Assembly (NCBI RefSeq): GCF_900963305.1
Contig: NC_042524.1
Span: 570,501-634,500 of the forward strand
Length of the DNA stretch: 64,000 nucleotides
Source of the DNA: Echeneis naucrates
Taxonomy: Eukaryota; Chordata; Actinopteri; Carangiformes; Echeneidae
Reading direction: 5' to 3'
A model generated the notes under the pieces. That model worked only from the letters and a program-made list of their open reading frames with translations. It did not search any database and was not told where the DNA came from. Both the position numbers and the translations under genes were made by a program. This document shows, one piece after another, positions 15,001 to 24,090 of this stretch. The number at the start of each line of letters is the position of its first letter. Position 1 is the first letter of the stretch.

Positions 15001-18000
15001 TCCTGTCTAACCGTCTCCAGCACCCCCCACCCCCCCCTGTCCTGTCTAACTGTCTCCAGCCCCCCCCAGCCCCTTCTGTCCTGTCTAACCGTCTCCAGCC
15101 CCCCCCACCCCCCTCTGTCCTGTCTAACTGTCTCCAGCCCCCCCCCACTCCCCCCTGTCCTGTCTAACCATCTCCAGCACCCCCCACCCCCCTCTGTCCT
15201 GTCTAACCGTCTCCAGCCCCCCCCAGCCCCCCCCTGTCCTGTCTAACTGTCTCCAGCACCAGGCATTCTTTTTTTTCTTACACCAATAAACAATAAAAAC
15301 ACAAACCACAGGGAGACGAGCCGTCGTGTCTCGTCCCTCTGTTGTCTCAATCTGAAGCGTCCTGATAAGGAACCCTGGCAGCGAGGAAGAGGACAAACCC
15401 CATTAAATGTCCTCTCCTCCTCGTCAGAACGTCTGCGATGACGGTTCTTTCAGAGCAACCGTCAGAAACAGAAACAAGTCTGTTGGATTTTTTTGCATGA
15501 ATGTGTGCCGGAGGTGATTAAAGCCATGAACTGTATCTACGTACGTCACAATAACATTTATATGAATTCGGATTTGCCCCTCAGCTCGTACTTTTTTTTT
15601 AGGTTGTTTTTACGCTGATATTCAATAATGCTGAAAACAAACCTTCATTCTATCTGCTGACCATCAGGAGGCAATTCTACCAGCTGTAGTCAGAAGTCAG
15701 ATTGGATTGAAGTCTATGGGAAAACGGTCTCAGTCTGAAATACAACCTGATGTTCATTTAGAGGGGAAGGGGAGGGGTTAGGGGGCGGGGCTGACGTTTT
15801 CAAAATCGCAGCTGACAAAGTGAGGGTCACAGCAGGCTGGTGATTGGTCGTGTCAGAGGGTTGAAGAAAAGGACGCTGTTTAACTTCTCATCCTGAAAAA
15901 CTACGTTCAAGAAAAACTTTCCACTCTGAGAACTTTGCTCCTTCATCCATCTTTGTTGACGGAGGGATTTTCTGCCCAAACCGAAACTACTTCACGCTGG
16001 AGATAAAAGGTCCATCCTGTTTTTTGAATGCACACCAGGCTGGGAGCTCATGAAGCCACATACAGAGTGTGAGTCTGTTAACATGGGGTCACACTCAGGT
16101 TAGAGCTCCATTCAAAACCTCTTTACATGCTCTATTAGACTGAGATGCTCACTCTGCCTCGCCATCTCTCCCAATTTCCCTCCTATTCAGCGCGCTTCCA
16201 TTCAGCTTGGTCTGATTTGCTGGCATGAATGCGGTGTTGTGTTGAATTGCCAAAGCGCCCCGCTCCATTTGGGTCCCTTCATAATAGGATGTGTTTATTA
16301 TTGAAGAACAGTCATTAAGATTCACAGCCTCTCTCCCTCTCCTCTGGTGGTCCACAGCAGCTTCACAGCTCTTGACCTCCATCCTCAATCTGCATACACA
16401 CAAGTCAGATGTTGCATCTCTGACGCCAAAACTCTCGCAATTAAAACCTCGGCTGCAAAAAAGTCTGTCATAAGAGCACAAAAGAATGTTAGATAATTAA
16501 CAGAGTAAAAACAGCGCCGCTACTAAACCTGCACAGATAAAGCAGAAAGAATAAACAGCATGTGTCTGCAGAATATTAGCAGAGCCAAAGGAAAACCAAG
16601 CAACAACACACAAAAGCAATAAAAAGAAAAGCATGAAATATATGCAAATGTGAATAATCAGGCGGCCAAACGAAGACGTAAGCAAAGCGGAGCGGCTGAT
16701 AAAGACGAACAAACGAGACAGTTGAAAGCGTCAAGGCTGAGGAGTCCTCTGAGCGCTCAGGCCTCCGACAGTCTGAGACATCACAGGTTAGTCACCGACT
16801 GACAGAGTGTGTGTCTGCTGCCTCCACGTTCTTCCTGTGTGTCACTCACAATAATGACGATGACACAAACAGTCAGGCTGTCACAGCAAGATCACGTCGA
16901 CTGTTCTGGCTTTGGGAGAAAGAGTCTGAAGCCGCCATCTGTCAGACTGTAAATATTTACAATAAAATCATCTTTTACGGTTAGCAGGTTAGCAGCTACG
17001 CTAACATTGTTCATGAGACACTTTTTCAGAGAGCTGATGCAGAAAAAGTTGAACACAGAAAGTTCCTCTCTTGTGTTTGGGTTGTTTCTATCTTTATCTG
17101 ATCAGGAGTTCTGCTCATTCTTTGGAGCAGAAATGATGAAAAATCAGCTGTTATCACTTTAAACCTCAGAAAGAGAAAACAGCAACAATCTGATTAAAGG
17201 CGTTTCATAATCAGGGCATTTTTGTTTTCTTCAAAAAGGAAGGACAGAAATATAAAATATTTTTCAGGAAGTGTCGTCTGTTGAGGACTGCGCATGTTGT
17301 TGCTTCGTTGTGTTTGGTCACCGTTGTATTCACGTGAACACCAGCCCCTCCACGTTCCCTCCGCAGATGTTCAGCCACAGCTGCAGGATTGTCCGTGAAA
17401 CTCACACATTCATTCATTCATATGAGCTCCAGATGAACAAATCCCCCAAGATGCTCAGCTGCCCCCACCCCCTTACGAATTGTGCATCAGCGTGCAACAG
17501 CAACACAATCAACAGCCATTCACAAAATCCGGATGAGCTTTGGCCAACTGGAACTGGACCTGAGTTCTGGTTCCTGAAAATAAGACAGCCTTTAAGGGAC
17601 TTCAATGAGGTGGTGAAGGGCGGGGCTTACACATGAGGGGAGGGGTTAGAGGACACCATAAAATGTGTGAGACACTGATTTGAACTGACACATTCACAGT
17701 ATTCAGTATTTTTTTTTCCTCTACAACCTGCCTCTAACTACGACTCTTCCTCCTCCTCCCCAGCCTGTTGTTGTGTGAAATGTAAAACAGACTGAGTTCT
17801 GCCTCCTGAGACTCCCTCCACAGTCGGAGCAGCTCGGCTGGAACTGAGCTGAAAACAAATAAATGTGAGAATCCTCCAAGCCTCAGGACTCAGTCTGACC
17901 CAAAGACAGATGACACGTCTTCATCCAGACCGTCCTGGACTGACCCACGTGGCCTCAAGTGACCACAACAACTGTCAACACAAGCAGCAGTCAACTCCCC

Positions 18001-21000
18001 CGACGTCAATGTCCTCAACGTCCCTCATCAGATCCACATCCAGTCAGTCCATCCTGACAGGAGACAGAATCCACGAGCGCCATCACATCACATCTGACGT
18101 CATCTAAAGTCAGATTTTCTGATGTGAAGGTTGTCGTTATGGGATCTTTTAGCCCCACCCCCTCTACACTGTAAATGAGCGAGCATTTAAAAACATTCAG
18201 AGCAGTCTGATGTTTGATTCCCGTCAGAACACCGTCCGGAGGGAAAACCTGCCACTCAACAACAACATCAGCCAATCTCATCTTCCTCCAGGAGAAACAG
18301 CTCGGTGGGCTGATAAGGACCAGAGCGCCAGACAATACGTGTCATATCCTGTCTGACTCTGTTTACAAATGATTATTTCAAATGTTGACAGAGAAATATG
18401 AAACCTTTTCAAAACATATCAGGAACAAGATTCATAAACAAGAAAACAGGCTGCTCATTTTAAAATATCAGCATCGACCTCATTAATCCTCCTCCAACCA
18501 GATTTAACCCGAGAGTCTGTCAGATTGGATGAAGATGAACTCCACTTCCTCCTCTTCACCTTGTTCCTCTTCACCTTGTTCCTCTTCCTCCTTGTTCCTC
18601 TTCACCTTCCTCCTCTTCACCTTGTTCCTCTTCACCTTGTTCCTCTTCACCTTGTTCCTCTTCCTCCTCTTCACCTTGTTCCTCTTCACCTTCCTCCTCT
18701 TCACCTTGTTCCTCTTCACCTTCCTCCTCTTCACCTTGTTCCTCTTCACCTTCCTCCTCTTCACCTTGTTCCTCTTCACCTTGTTCCTCTTCACCTTGTT
18801 CCTCTTCACCTTGTTCCTCTTCCTCCTCCTCTCAGCAGAAGCTCAGGTACTTGTTACTGCACTTGTTGATTAAATGAAAACACAGACAGATAGAACGGGG
18901 AACTGTAGCGTTTGAAAACATCAACGAGGAGCTGGCAGCTCATTCTGGGACTCTCCAGCTCTGCTGGGCCCTAAAACCAAATCGTTCAGGTAGGTCGGAG
19001 CTCAGAACGCCACTAAAACCTCAGCGAGCGGCAGGATGTAGTTTCCCCTTTGACGGCGAAGGAGTTTCTAATCCACTCCTCCGACTACAGCTTTGGATTT
19101 TAGGATGCAGAATTTAAAGACTCAGACCAGCAGGATTCAGGTCCAGACTGCATCAACAGTACTTCATGTTCAATTCAACCCTTTTTTAAAATCAATGCCT
19201 TCCATCCATGACATTTATTCCTAATTATATCACAAATTCAGTTCCGTGTCATGTTATGATTTACATCATCTTTGAAAATTTTGTAAATCATTCATTCAGT
19301 CCAGCAAAAAAAAAACCTCCACAGAGAAATTCTCAGAGATTTCTGAGACTTTGTGATGTCACAGCGAAGCAGTCAAAGCCCCACCCACCTGGACCCACCA
19401 TCAGCCAATCAGATGCCTGCTCTCCTCTGATTGGCTGATTGGCCAGCTGTTCCTGGAGCTCCAGAGAGAAACCTGAGAGGAAAAAACTACGCTGAGCCTT
19501 TATTGTTTGGCATAAACCATAATCTGTTAAACGGGGGTCGCTAAGTTTTAGGTGTCGGTGTAATTTATCTGAATAAACCAGATGAATTACAGAATGACTC
19601 ACGTTTTTATGCATTCTTGCAGGAAATATGAAAGAAAACTAAATAATTAACACATTTCAGAGGCCGTCTTTTCGGTCAAGGCGAGACTTTGAGTAACGGC
19701 ATGCCGCCACGTGCCGCTCGGCCGCTGAGGCAAAGGTCATAACAGCTGCAGATTTTGAACACGGTAAAATCCGCAGAACAAAAACCGGGTCAGCACTTTG
19801 TTCTGTGCAGCTGCTTTACTGTCCTGAATTCTCCCCGGAGCCACAGAGCTCCCTTCGGTCCGCCGCCATTAACTGCAGCTGTCGGCTCTTTTACAGCCCT
19901 CTTCACCTCCATTTTTCTCAAATCCCAAGTCTGGGCCTCGCACCGACCTGTGATGGTGGAACAGCAGGCCAAAGCCACACCGTCACACACGGGGCGACGA
20001 CAACAACAACAACGACAACTCTGCAGCTTTGACACAAACTTTCAACCCGTTCTGAGCTTTATGAAACACAATCTGTGGCTCCAAACCTCTGGTGGGCTGA
20101 CTCTGATTGGCTGTGACATCACCCACCGGAGCCAATAGGAGCGTCCGACGTAGAGACGTGACTCCAGACGTCACTATGAAAGCTGGAGGATGAGAATGGA
20201 CGGATAAACACAGAGAGAGAGTCGGACTGATCCAGATCAGCTGATGGCTGCAGAACCAGAACCAGAACCAGGAGGCATTTCTAAAATCACCAGCTCTATG
20301 AGAACCCCCTCAGTGGTTGAAGTCTGTCCTGACCGTCTCTCTGTACTCACAGGCGTAGGTCATGGCGAAGCTGCTGCCGGTGTCCACCATGTCCACCTGT
20401 GGGACCAGCTTGGGGACGTCCTGGTGCTGGGCCAGGGCGAACCGAAACACCTCGTACTCATGGGAGCCGGTGGGGAACAGGCCGCCTGTCCAAACACAGA
20501 GACACAGGGGGGGTCACTGACTGTCCAGAAGGGACACATCAACCTGAGACAAAAAGAACAACACAACAATCAGTGAAATGTTCGGCTTAAACAGGTTACA
20601 CACAGTCCGGACCGTCGACACACACCTGAACCTTTTTTCTCTCGATCCGGTCCAAACCGGCCTGGACTTCCTCTTTGTTCCAACCTGCGGTTAAATGTAC
20701 CTTTCGAACCGGAAGCGACGGTTTTGGAACGTCACTGAACTCGGAACGTCTTCAAAATAGCCTTCAAAATAATAAAAATAAATCCTATAAAACTAACATA
20801 AAAATAAATAAAACTCCAAAAAGACCAGTTTACGTCAATATTGGACGAATCCAAAGTCATTTTAAAGCCGCTTCGCTGCAGCAGACCTGCAGATGGAGCT
20901 TCATTTGGATATCTTAATGAGATGTGGGGCTCTAAAATGGAAACTATTAGAACAGGATGTGATTTAATCATCAGACTCGTAAAGGCTGGAAGCAGTCCAT

Positions 21001-22408
21001 CTGCTCCAACAGACGGCCGTGAAAACATCCAGAGAAAAGCCATCTTACTGAACTTTGCAGCTGATTCTCCTGCTTGGACAGTTTATTCTGAGGAAACGCA
21101 GGTTAATCCAACATCAGCAAAAATACACAGAGGGAACTGGCAGCGAGAATCTGGACCTGCATCTCCAATCATATGATAATATTTTAGGATCCGGAGCCAA
21201 TGTGGGCACACCAGACTGGGTTCAAAGGGGCCAAAGCAGCTGATGGAGGACTTTATAAAGGAGCGTCGTGTATCATTCAAAACTGAAGGCTCAAATTGCT
21301 GAGAGGACTTTTTCTCATTATGAGATATTTCTACATCACAGCTCTGTTCACTTTCTCAGGATTTCCTCTCATCCTTAAAACAGCAATGCAGCATTTTCAG
21401 ATATGACTCACTTCAGGTCACTGCACTTACCTTTGGCTCCAGCAAAACCACAGCACCTTAAGATCCCCATCGATGGAAGATGGAAGATTAAAGTTGGACC
21501 TGTAGTGGAGTAAAAAACTTTTCCCACTCAGTCAGAGGGCATTCATGTGTTTGTTGGGATTTGCTGATGATACAGATGAATTTTATTCTCCTTTCAGCGG
21601 CTCGTGTAACACAATCAGATAACCAAACCCCAAACAGCAGTGACAGTGCATCAGTTGTTCCGAAGACATACAACTGGATGGAAGCTACAGGCTGGAAGAT
21701 CCCAGAGGAGATATTGTAGGAACCATGATACACAATACTACAGATCACATACAGACGTTCTGCTCACCGTCGTGGCACAAAGAAAGTCCAAAATGCAAAC
21801 GACAGAATAATGCAGGTGGATGGAAACACATAAACAGATTATTCATGTATTCATCATTTTAGTCCGTTCTTCAGATACCCTGATTTTCATTATTACACAA
21901 CAGCAATTTTAAAATCTCAGCCAACAAAACAAGCAGCTCAGCTCACCTTTTAAATCATCATTTAGACGTTTTTTACATCAATTACGAAAAATAACTGTAA
22001 ATGATGTTTGTTAAAATTTATTCTAAAATCAAAACAGAAACACACATCGTGGCTGGAGGAGCAGTCATGATGTGTGTTTCTGTTTTTTATTCCATTTCTC
22101 AGTATTCTGTTGCTGTGCTTCAGTTTTCTGGGTACATTAAAGTGCCTCAGACAGAAAAAGACGAAGTCACCGTCATCTGAATGTGAACCGTGCAGTGCGG
22201 CATGATGTGGACGGATTTCTGCTCGGACCTCCACCGATCATAAGAACCCCGGAGGGCCCCGGAGGGCCCCGCAGGGCCCCGCAGGGCCCCGGCTGGATCA
22301 CTCACCTATGTTGATGTTACTTGGAAAACTTGTGCCGCCGCAGAGCCGGATGAGCAGCAGCGGCAGCAGGAGGAGGACCGGGGGGACCGGGGAGCTCCGC
22401 AGCCGCAT
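1..22408 (-). CDS. gria1: AMPA-type glutamate receptor subunit, GRIA1-like, 5' part (exons 1-9)
   Basis: This is the first half of an ionotropic glutamate receptor subunit that forms postsynaptic, glutamate-gated cation channels. Nine coding exons were placed by GT/AG sites and frame: 22408-22306, 20485-20351, 9714-9475, 4025-3841, 2289-2236, 2157-1999, 1589-1422, 1208-1104 and 324-214. They join to 420 residues: signal peptide (about 1-25) and the complete LIVBP-like amino-terminal domain, stopping at VTTIL just before the first glutamate-binding segment. Exon lengths of 240, 54, 168 and 105 nt match what I recall for mammalian GRIA genes. Motifs such as [18 protein letters not shown]-like [16 protein letters not shown] and [13 protein letters not shown] fit GRIA1 better than GRIA2-4. 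N-glycosylation sequons are NVT (twice), NRS, NYT and NRT. Ligand-binding, channel and C-terminal exons lie left of the window. It could be either teleost gria1 paralog. The family call is firm; the paralog is not settled. Confidence 0.93.
214..324 (-). CDS. gria1: gria1 exon 9
   Basis: 111 nt encode about residues 384-420, from IGYWNE to VTTIL. This is the linker that leads into the glutamate-binding S1 segment. The acceptor is a normal CTGTGTTCAG and the donor is GTGAGACT; both ends are phase 0. The middle ([19 protein letters not shown]) differs strongly from mammalian subunits, as is usual for this loop, while the sequon NRT before YIVTTIL is kept. Confidence 0.92.
380..446. repeat. Short dispersed repeat, partner of 17072-17150
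   Basis: This intron 8/9-flanking stretch matches 17072-17150 in the same orientation. Both contain GTGTTTGGG, TATCTTTAT, GATCAGGAGTTCTGCTCA and AATGATGAAAAATCAGCT, and the distal copy has about 12 extra bases in the middle. It lies in intron 8. The family is unknown to me. Confidence 0.7.
1104..1208 (-). CDS. gria1: gria1 exon 8
   Basis: 105 nt, phase 0 at both ends, encode about residues 349-383: VRLEGLTG, the FDERG turn, the NYT sequon and the end HTGPRK. It is the last part of the amino-terminal domain. The 3' splice site is unusual because (TG)8 sits directly before CGTGCAG instead of a polypyrimidine tract. Skipping the exon would keep the reading frame. Confidence 0.92.
1216..1231. 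repeat. (CA)8 microsatellite at the exon 8 acceptor
   Basis: Read on the gene strand this is (TG)8, eight bases upstream of exon 8 in intron 7, in the place of the polypyrimidine tract. Confidence 0.95.
1422..1589 (-). CDS. gria1: gria1 exon 7
   Basis: 168 nt, phase 0 at both ends, encode about residues 293-348, with [10 protein letters not shown], the conserved [14 protein letters not shown] block with its Cys, and [13 protein letters not shown]. This is one of the most conserved segments of the AMPA receptor amino-terminal domain. The donor is GTACAGG and the acceptor is GGCCTCAG. Confidence 0.95.
1999..2157 (-). CDS. gria1: gria1 exon 6
   Basis: 159 nt, phase 0 at both ends, encode about residues 240-292, from [10 protein letters not shown] through NVTGFQLVN to ARRRLR. 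The sequons NVT, NVT and NRS are visible. The acceptor is only GCAG after (TG)12, with no real polypyrimidine tract. The exon is three bases shorter than the 162 nt I would expect from mammals. Confidence 0.92.
2162..2185. repeat. (CA)12 microsatellite at the exon 6 acceptor
   Basis: On the gene strand it is (TG)12, four bases upstream of exon 6. It makes up almost a third of intron 5, which is only 78 bases long (2158-2235). Confidence 0.95.
2236..2289 (-). CDS. gria1: gria1 exon 5
   Basis: 54 nt (18 codons) encode about residues 222-239 and end YHYILANL, the same size and ending as the family's exon 5. The donor is GTGAGTCC and the acceptor CTGGCTCAG. It is phase 0 at both ends. Confidence 0.93.
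2290..3840. other. gria1 intron 4
   Basis: About 1.55 kb with no coding sequence I can support. It holds GA-rich low-complexity sequence (about 2466-2540), an (ATTC)n run and a probable tRNA-derived SINE on the minus strand at 3211-3415. Confidence 0.8.
3211..3415 (-). mobile_element. Probable tRNA-derived SINE with (TGAA)n tail
   Basis: Read on the minus strand it opens with TGTGGCGCAGTGG, which fits an RNA polymerase III A box. About 40 bases on comes a B-box-like GGTTCCCGGGCC. A SINE-like body follows and it ends in about ten TGAA/ATGA repeats (the ATTC run at 3211-3249 on plus). About 205 bp. The family is not identified and the B box is degenerate. A second B-box-like GGTTTGATTCC lies at about 3449 on plus. 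Confidence 0.45.
3841..4025 (-). CDS. gria1: gria1 exon 4
   Basis: 185 nt encode about residues 160-221, from [18 protein letters not shown] to DRLNSILNL. It enters in phase 1 (Gly split over the intron) and leaves in phase 0. The donor is GTAAAACG, weak at its last positions; the acceptor is CCTCACAG. It covers the second lobe of the amino-terminal domain. Confidence 0.92.
4026..9474. other. gria1 intron 3
   Basis: About 5.4 kb. Half is the minisatellite at 5057-7747. 4026-5056 holds C-rich runs at about 4950-5000. 7748-9474 is mostly unique AT-moderate sequence with a (TG)10 at 9371-9391. I see no exon. Confidence 0.8.
5057..7747. repeat. 28/34-bp minisatellite with higher-order repeats
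   Basis: About 85 head-to-tail units share the core GAGGTTCTGGATCATCGG. A short unit (28 bp) adds TCCTGGTCAT; longer units (34 bp) add TCCTGGTCCTGGTCAC or TCCTGCTCACAGTCAC. Variants recur in blocks: CATTAGGTTC at about 5397, 6197 and 6610, and ATCGTACCTGC at about 5351, 6093, 6152, 6506 and 6567. This shows that blocks of several units were copied. Long open frames cross the array in several phases but only because the period keeps them open; it is intronic. Confidence 0.97.
9475..9714 (-). CDS. gria1: gria1 exon 3
   Basis: 240 nt encode about residues 80-159: [38 protein letters not shown], the [11 protein letters not shown] helix and DWTRFVYMY. Both ends are phase 1. The size equals the family's exon 3. 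The acceptor is TGTCCCAG and the donor GTGAGGAC. It forms the core of lobe 1 of the amino-terminal domain. Confidence 0.96.
12895..12962 (+). repeat. Dispersed repeat copy (core TTGAAGGCTATGGGAAAATG)
   Basis: A short copy of the family described at 15640-15860, with the core at about 12919 followed by GCCCTCCTTCTCC. It is preceded by GTCAGACTGTA, which matches the CAGATTG seen in other copies. Confidence 0.65.
14731..15260. repeat. 39-bp C-rich minisatellite
   Basis: About 13 units of 38-41 bp, each with CTGTCCTGTCTAACYGTCTCC and two C-runs of five to nine bases. On the gene strand the runs are G, so the pre-mRNA carries dozens of G-runs. Unit length varies mostly in the C-runs. Confidence 0.96.
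15640..15860 (+). repeat. Dispersed percomorph-type repeat, longest copy here
   Basis: It begins ACCTTCATTCTATCTGCTGACC, has AGAAGTCAGATTGGATTG and AAGTCTATGGGAAAACGG, then GATGTTCATTTAGAGG, a GGGGCGGGGCTGACG box and TGATTGGTCGTGTCAGAGG. Partial copies lie at 12895, 26040, 35730, 38270, 39010(-), 41590(-), 43140(-) and 44325. I remember this kind of repeat as common in spiny-rayed fishes but do not know its class name. Confidence 0.65.
17072..17150. repeat. Short dispersed repeat, partner of 380-446
   Basis: Direct-orientation match to 380-446 across about 65 bases, with an extra TTCTTTGGAGCAGA-like insertion. It lies in intron 2. Confidence 0.7.
18540..18833. repeat. 15-bp CCTCTTCACCTTGTT array
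   Basis: About 20 units of 15 bp, alternating CACCTTGTTCCTCTT and CACCTTCCTCCTCTT, so there is also a 30-bp higher-order period. It is a pure pyrimidine-rich tract in intron 2 and is open in several frames by periodicity. Confidence 0.95.
19401..19438. repeat. Inverted CCAAT palindrome
   Basis: Thirteen-base perfect arms TCAGCCAATCAGA and TCTGATTGGCTGA are separated by 12 bases, so two CCAAT boxes face each other. It lies in intron 2. Confidence 0.8.
20351..20485 (-). CDS. gria1: gria1 exon 2
   Basis: 135 nt encode about residues 35-79, from the Gly-Gly-Leu-Phe after the signal exon through [13 protein letters not shown] and [11 protein letters not shown] to FAMTYA. It is phase 1 at both ends. 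The acceptor is TTTGGACAG and the donor GTGAGTAC. It is the start of lobe 1; the short insertion typical of GRIA3/4 here is missing, as in GRIA1. Confidence 0.93.
22031..22086. repeat. 25-bp near-perfect inverted repeat (hairpin)
   Basis: Left arm 22031-22055 and right arm 22062-22086 pair over 25 bp. The outer 18 bp (AAAACAGAAACACACATC with its complement) are perfect and two inner positions would be G:T in RNA. The loop is GAGGAG. It lies in gria1 intron 1. Confidence 0.9.
22247..22292. repeat. 10-bp GGAGGGCCCC repeat next to the exon 1 donor
   Basis: Four to five units of GGAGGGCCCC/GCAGGGCCCC lie 14 bases downstream (gene sense) of the exon 1 donor. The sequence is very GC-rich and self-complementary. 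Confidence 0.9.
22306..22408 (-). CDS. gria1: gria1 exon 1 (signal peptide)
   Basis: 103 coding nt: MRLRSSP, a run [12 protein letters not shown], then a cleavage-like CGGTS and FPSNINIG, the start of the mature AMPA receptor. The donor GTGAGTGA splits a Gly in phase 1, which matches exon 2. I chose the ATG at 22408 because it gives a normal 25-residue signal peptide; an in-frame ATG at 22489 would add 27 charged residues ahead of it. Confidence 0.9.
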
Positions 22409-22587
22409 GGTTCCTCCAGCAGCAGCACCGACGGGAGACACGGAACAACCGGCGTAATCCCATCCACACCGGGGCCGGGACCGACCCACACATCCAGCGG
22501 CTCTCTGCTTCAGTCAGCCCGGCAGACGGACAGTCATGGAGCCGCTCTGCTGCCGCGACGGCTCCGACTGTCTGAGTGTTTGTTCAG
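22409..22587 (-). promoter_or_regulatory. gria1 5' UTR and proximal promoter region
   Basis: About 180 bases of GC- and CpG-rich sequence between the start codon and a pyrimidine tract. I see no TATA box. The transcription start is not determined. Confidence 0.45.
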
Positions 22588-23042
22588 GGCTCCCTCCCCC
22601 TCCTCCCCCTCCTCCCCCTCTCCCTCTCTCTCTCTCCCTCTCTCTCCCTCTCTCCCTCTCCCTCTCTCTCCCTCTCCCTCTCTCCCTCTCCCTCTCTCTC
22701 TCTCCCTCCTCCCTCTCTCCCTCTCCCTCTCTCCCTCTCCCTCTCTCTCTCTCTCCCTCCTCCCCCTCTCCCTCTCTCCCTCTCTCCCTCTCCCTCTCTC
22801 CCTCTCCCTCTCTCTCTCTCCCTCCTCTCCCTCTCCCTCTCCCTCTCTCCCTCTCCTTTCCTCCCTCTCTCTCTCTCCCTCTCTCTCTCTCCCTCCTCCC
22901 CCTCTCCCTCTCCCTCTCTCTCTCTCCCTCTCTCCCTCTCTCTCTCTCCCTCTCTCTCCCTCTCTCTCTCTCCCTCTCTCTCTCTCCCTCCCTCTCCCTC
23001 TCTCTCACTCCTTTCCTCCCTCTCTCCCCCCCCCCCCCCCTC
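22588..23042. repeat. (CT)n/(CCTCT)n pyrimidine tract
   Basis: About 450 bp of almost pure C and T in CCCTCTCT-type units, ending in a run of 14 C. It starts about 180 bp upstream of the gria1 start codon. On the gene strand it is purine-rich. Confidence 0.97.
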
Positions 23043-23163
23043 CCCAGTTGAAATGAGCTTCAGTGGATGTGAAACAGCAGCCTGTTGTGTCTTCACAGAA
23101 CACGGAGAATAGAAACTAACACAATTAGACTGATGACACAAACAGACACCTCCACAGTATTTC

Positions 23164-23350
23164 AATCACATCAAATCAGATTTATTTGTAAAGCGCCGAA
23201 TCACAAAGTCACATCAAACACTTTACATACAGAGCAGGTCTGGACCAAAACCATTTAAAGAGACCAACAGATCCCCCGATGAGCAGGAAAAACTTCCTTT
23301 AAGAGGCAGAAACCTCGGGCAGAACCAGGCTGGGGGGGGCGGCCTCTACC

Positions 23351-23356
<6 letters not shown>
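23164..23356 (+). mobile_element. Teleost GA-tailed interspersed repeat
   Basis: It starts near TCAAATCAGATTTATTTGTA, contains AAGCGCCGAATCACA, ACACTTTACATACAGAGCAGG, GAAACCTCGGGCAGAACC, a GGGGGGGCGGCC box and ACCGGTTGGAGAG. I know this order of motifs from many fish genomes, always running into a GA repeat. It is nonautonomous and the class is uncertain. Confidence 0.7.
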
Positions 23357-23396
<40 letters not shown>

Positions 23397-24035
23397 GGAG
23401 AGAGAGAGAGAGAGAGACAGGGGAGAGAGGGAGAGAGAGAGGAGACAGGAGAGAGAGGGAGAGAAGAGGAGAGTGGAGAGGAGAGAGAGGGAGAGGAGAG
23501 GAGAGAGAGAGGAGGACAGGGAGAGAGAGAGACGGGAGAGAGATAGAGAGAGGAGAGGAGCGGGAGAGAGAGGAGAGAGGGATAGAGAGAGGGTAGGGAG
23601 AGAGAGGAAGGGGAGAGAGGACAGGAAGGGAGAGAGAGAGGGAGAGAGAGAGAGAGACAGGGAGAGAGAGGGAGAGAGATGAGGGGAGGAGGAGGAGAGG
23701 AGGGAGAAGCAGAGATAGAGAGAGGGAGCGGAGATTGAGAGAGGGAGAGAGAGAGAGGGAGAGAGAGAGAGGGAGAGGGAGAGAGAGGGAGAGAGAGGGA
23801 GGGAGAGAGAGGGAGAGGGAGAGAGAGGGAGAGGGAGACAGGGTGAGAGAGAGAGAGAGAGCGAGAGGGAGAGAGAGAGAGAGAGAGACAGGGAGAGGGA
23901 GAGAGAGAGACAGGGAGAGAGAGGGAGAGAGAGAGAGGGAGAGGGAGAGAGAGGGAGAGAGAGGGAGGGAGAGAGAGGGAGAGGGAGAGAGAGGGAGAGG
24001 GAGACAGGGTGAGAGAGAGAGAGAGAGCGAGAGGG

Positions 24036-24090
<55 letters not shown>

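Larger units (their letters stand above)
9715..20350. other. gria1 intron 2
   Basis: About 10.6 kb with no exon I can support. It contains the G-rich minisatellite at 14731-15260, the 15-bp array at 18540-18833, copies of the dispersed GTCTATGGGAAAA repeat at 12895 and 15640, the second copy of a short repeat at 17072, and an inverted CCAAT palindrome at 19401. The stretch 16130-16700 is free of simple repeats and might be conserved noncoding DNA. Confidence 0.8.
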
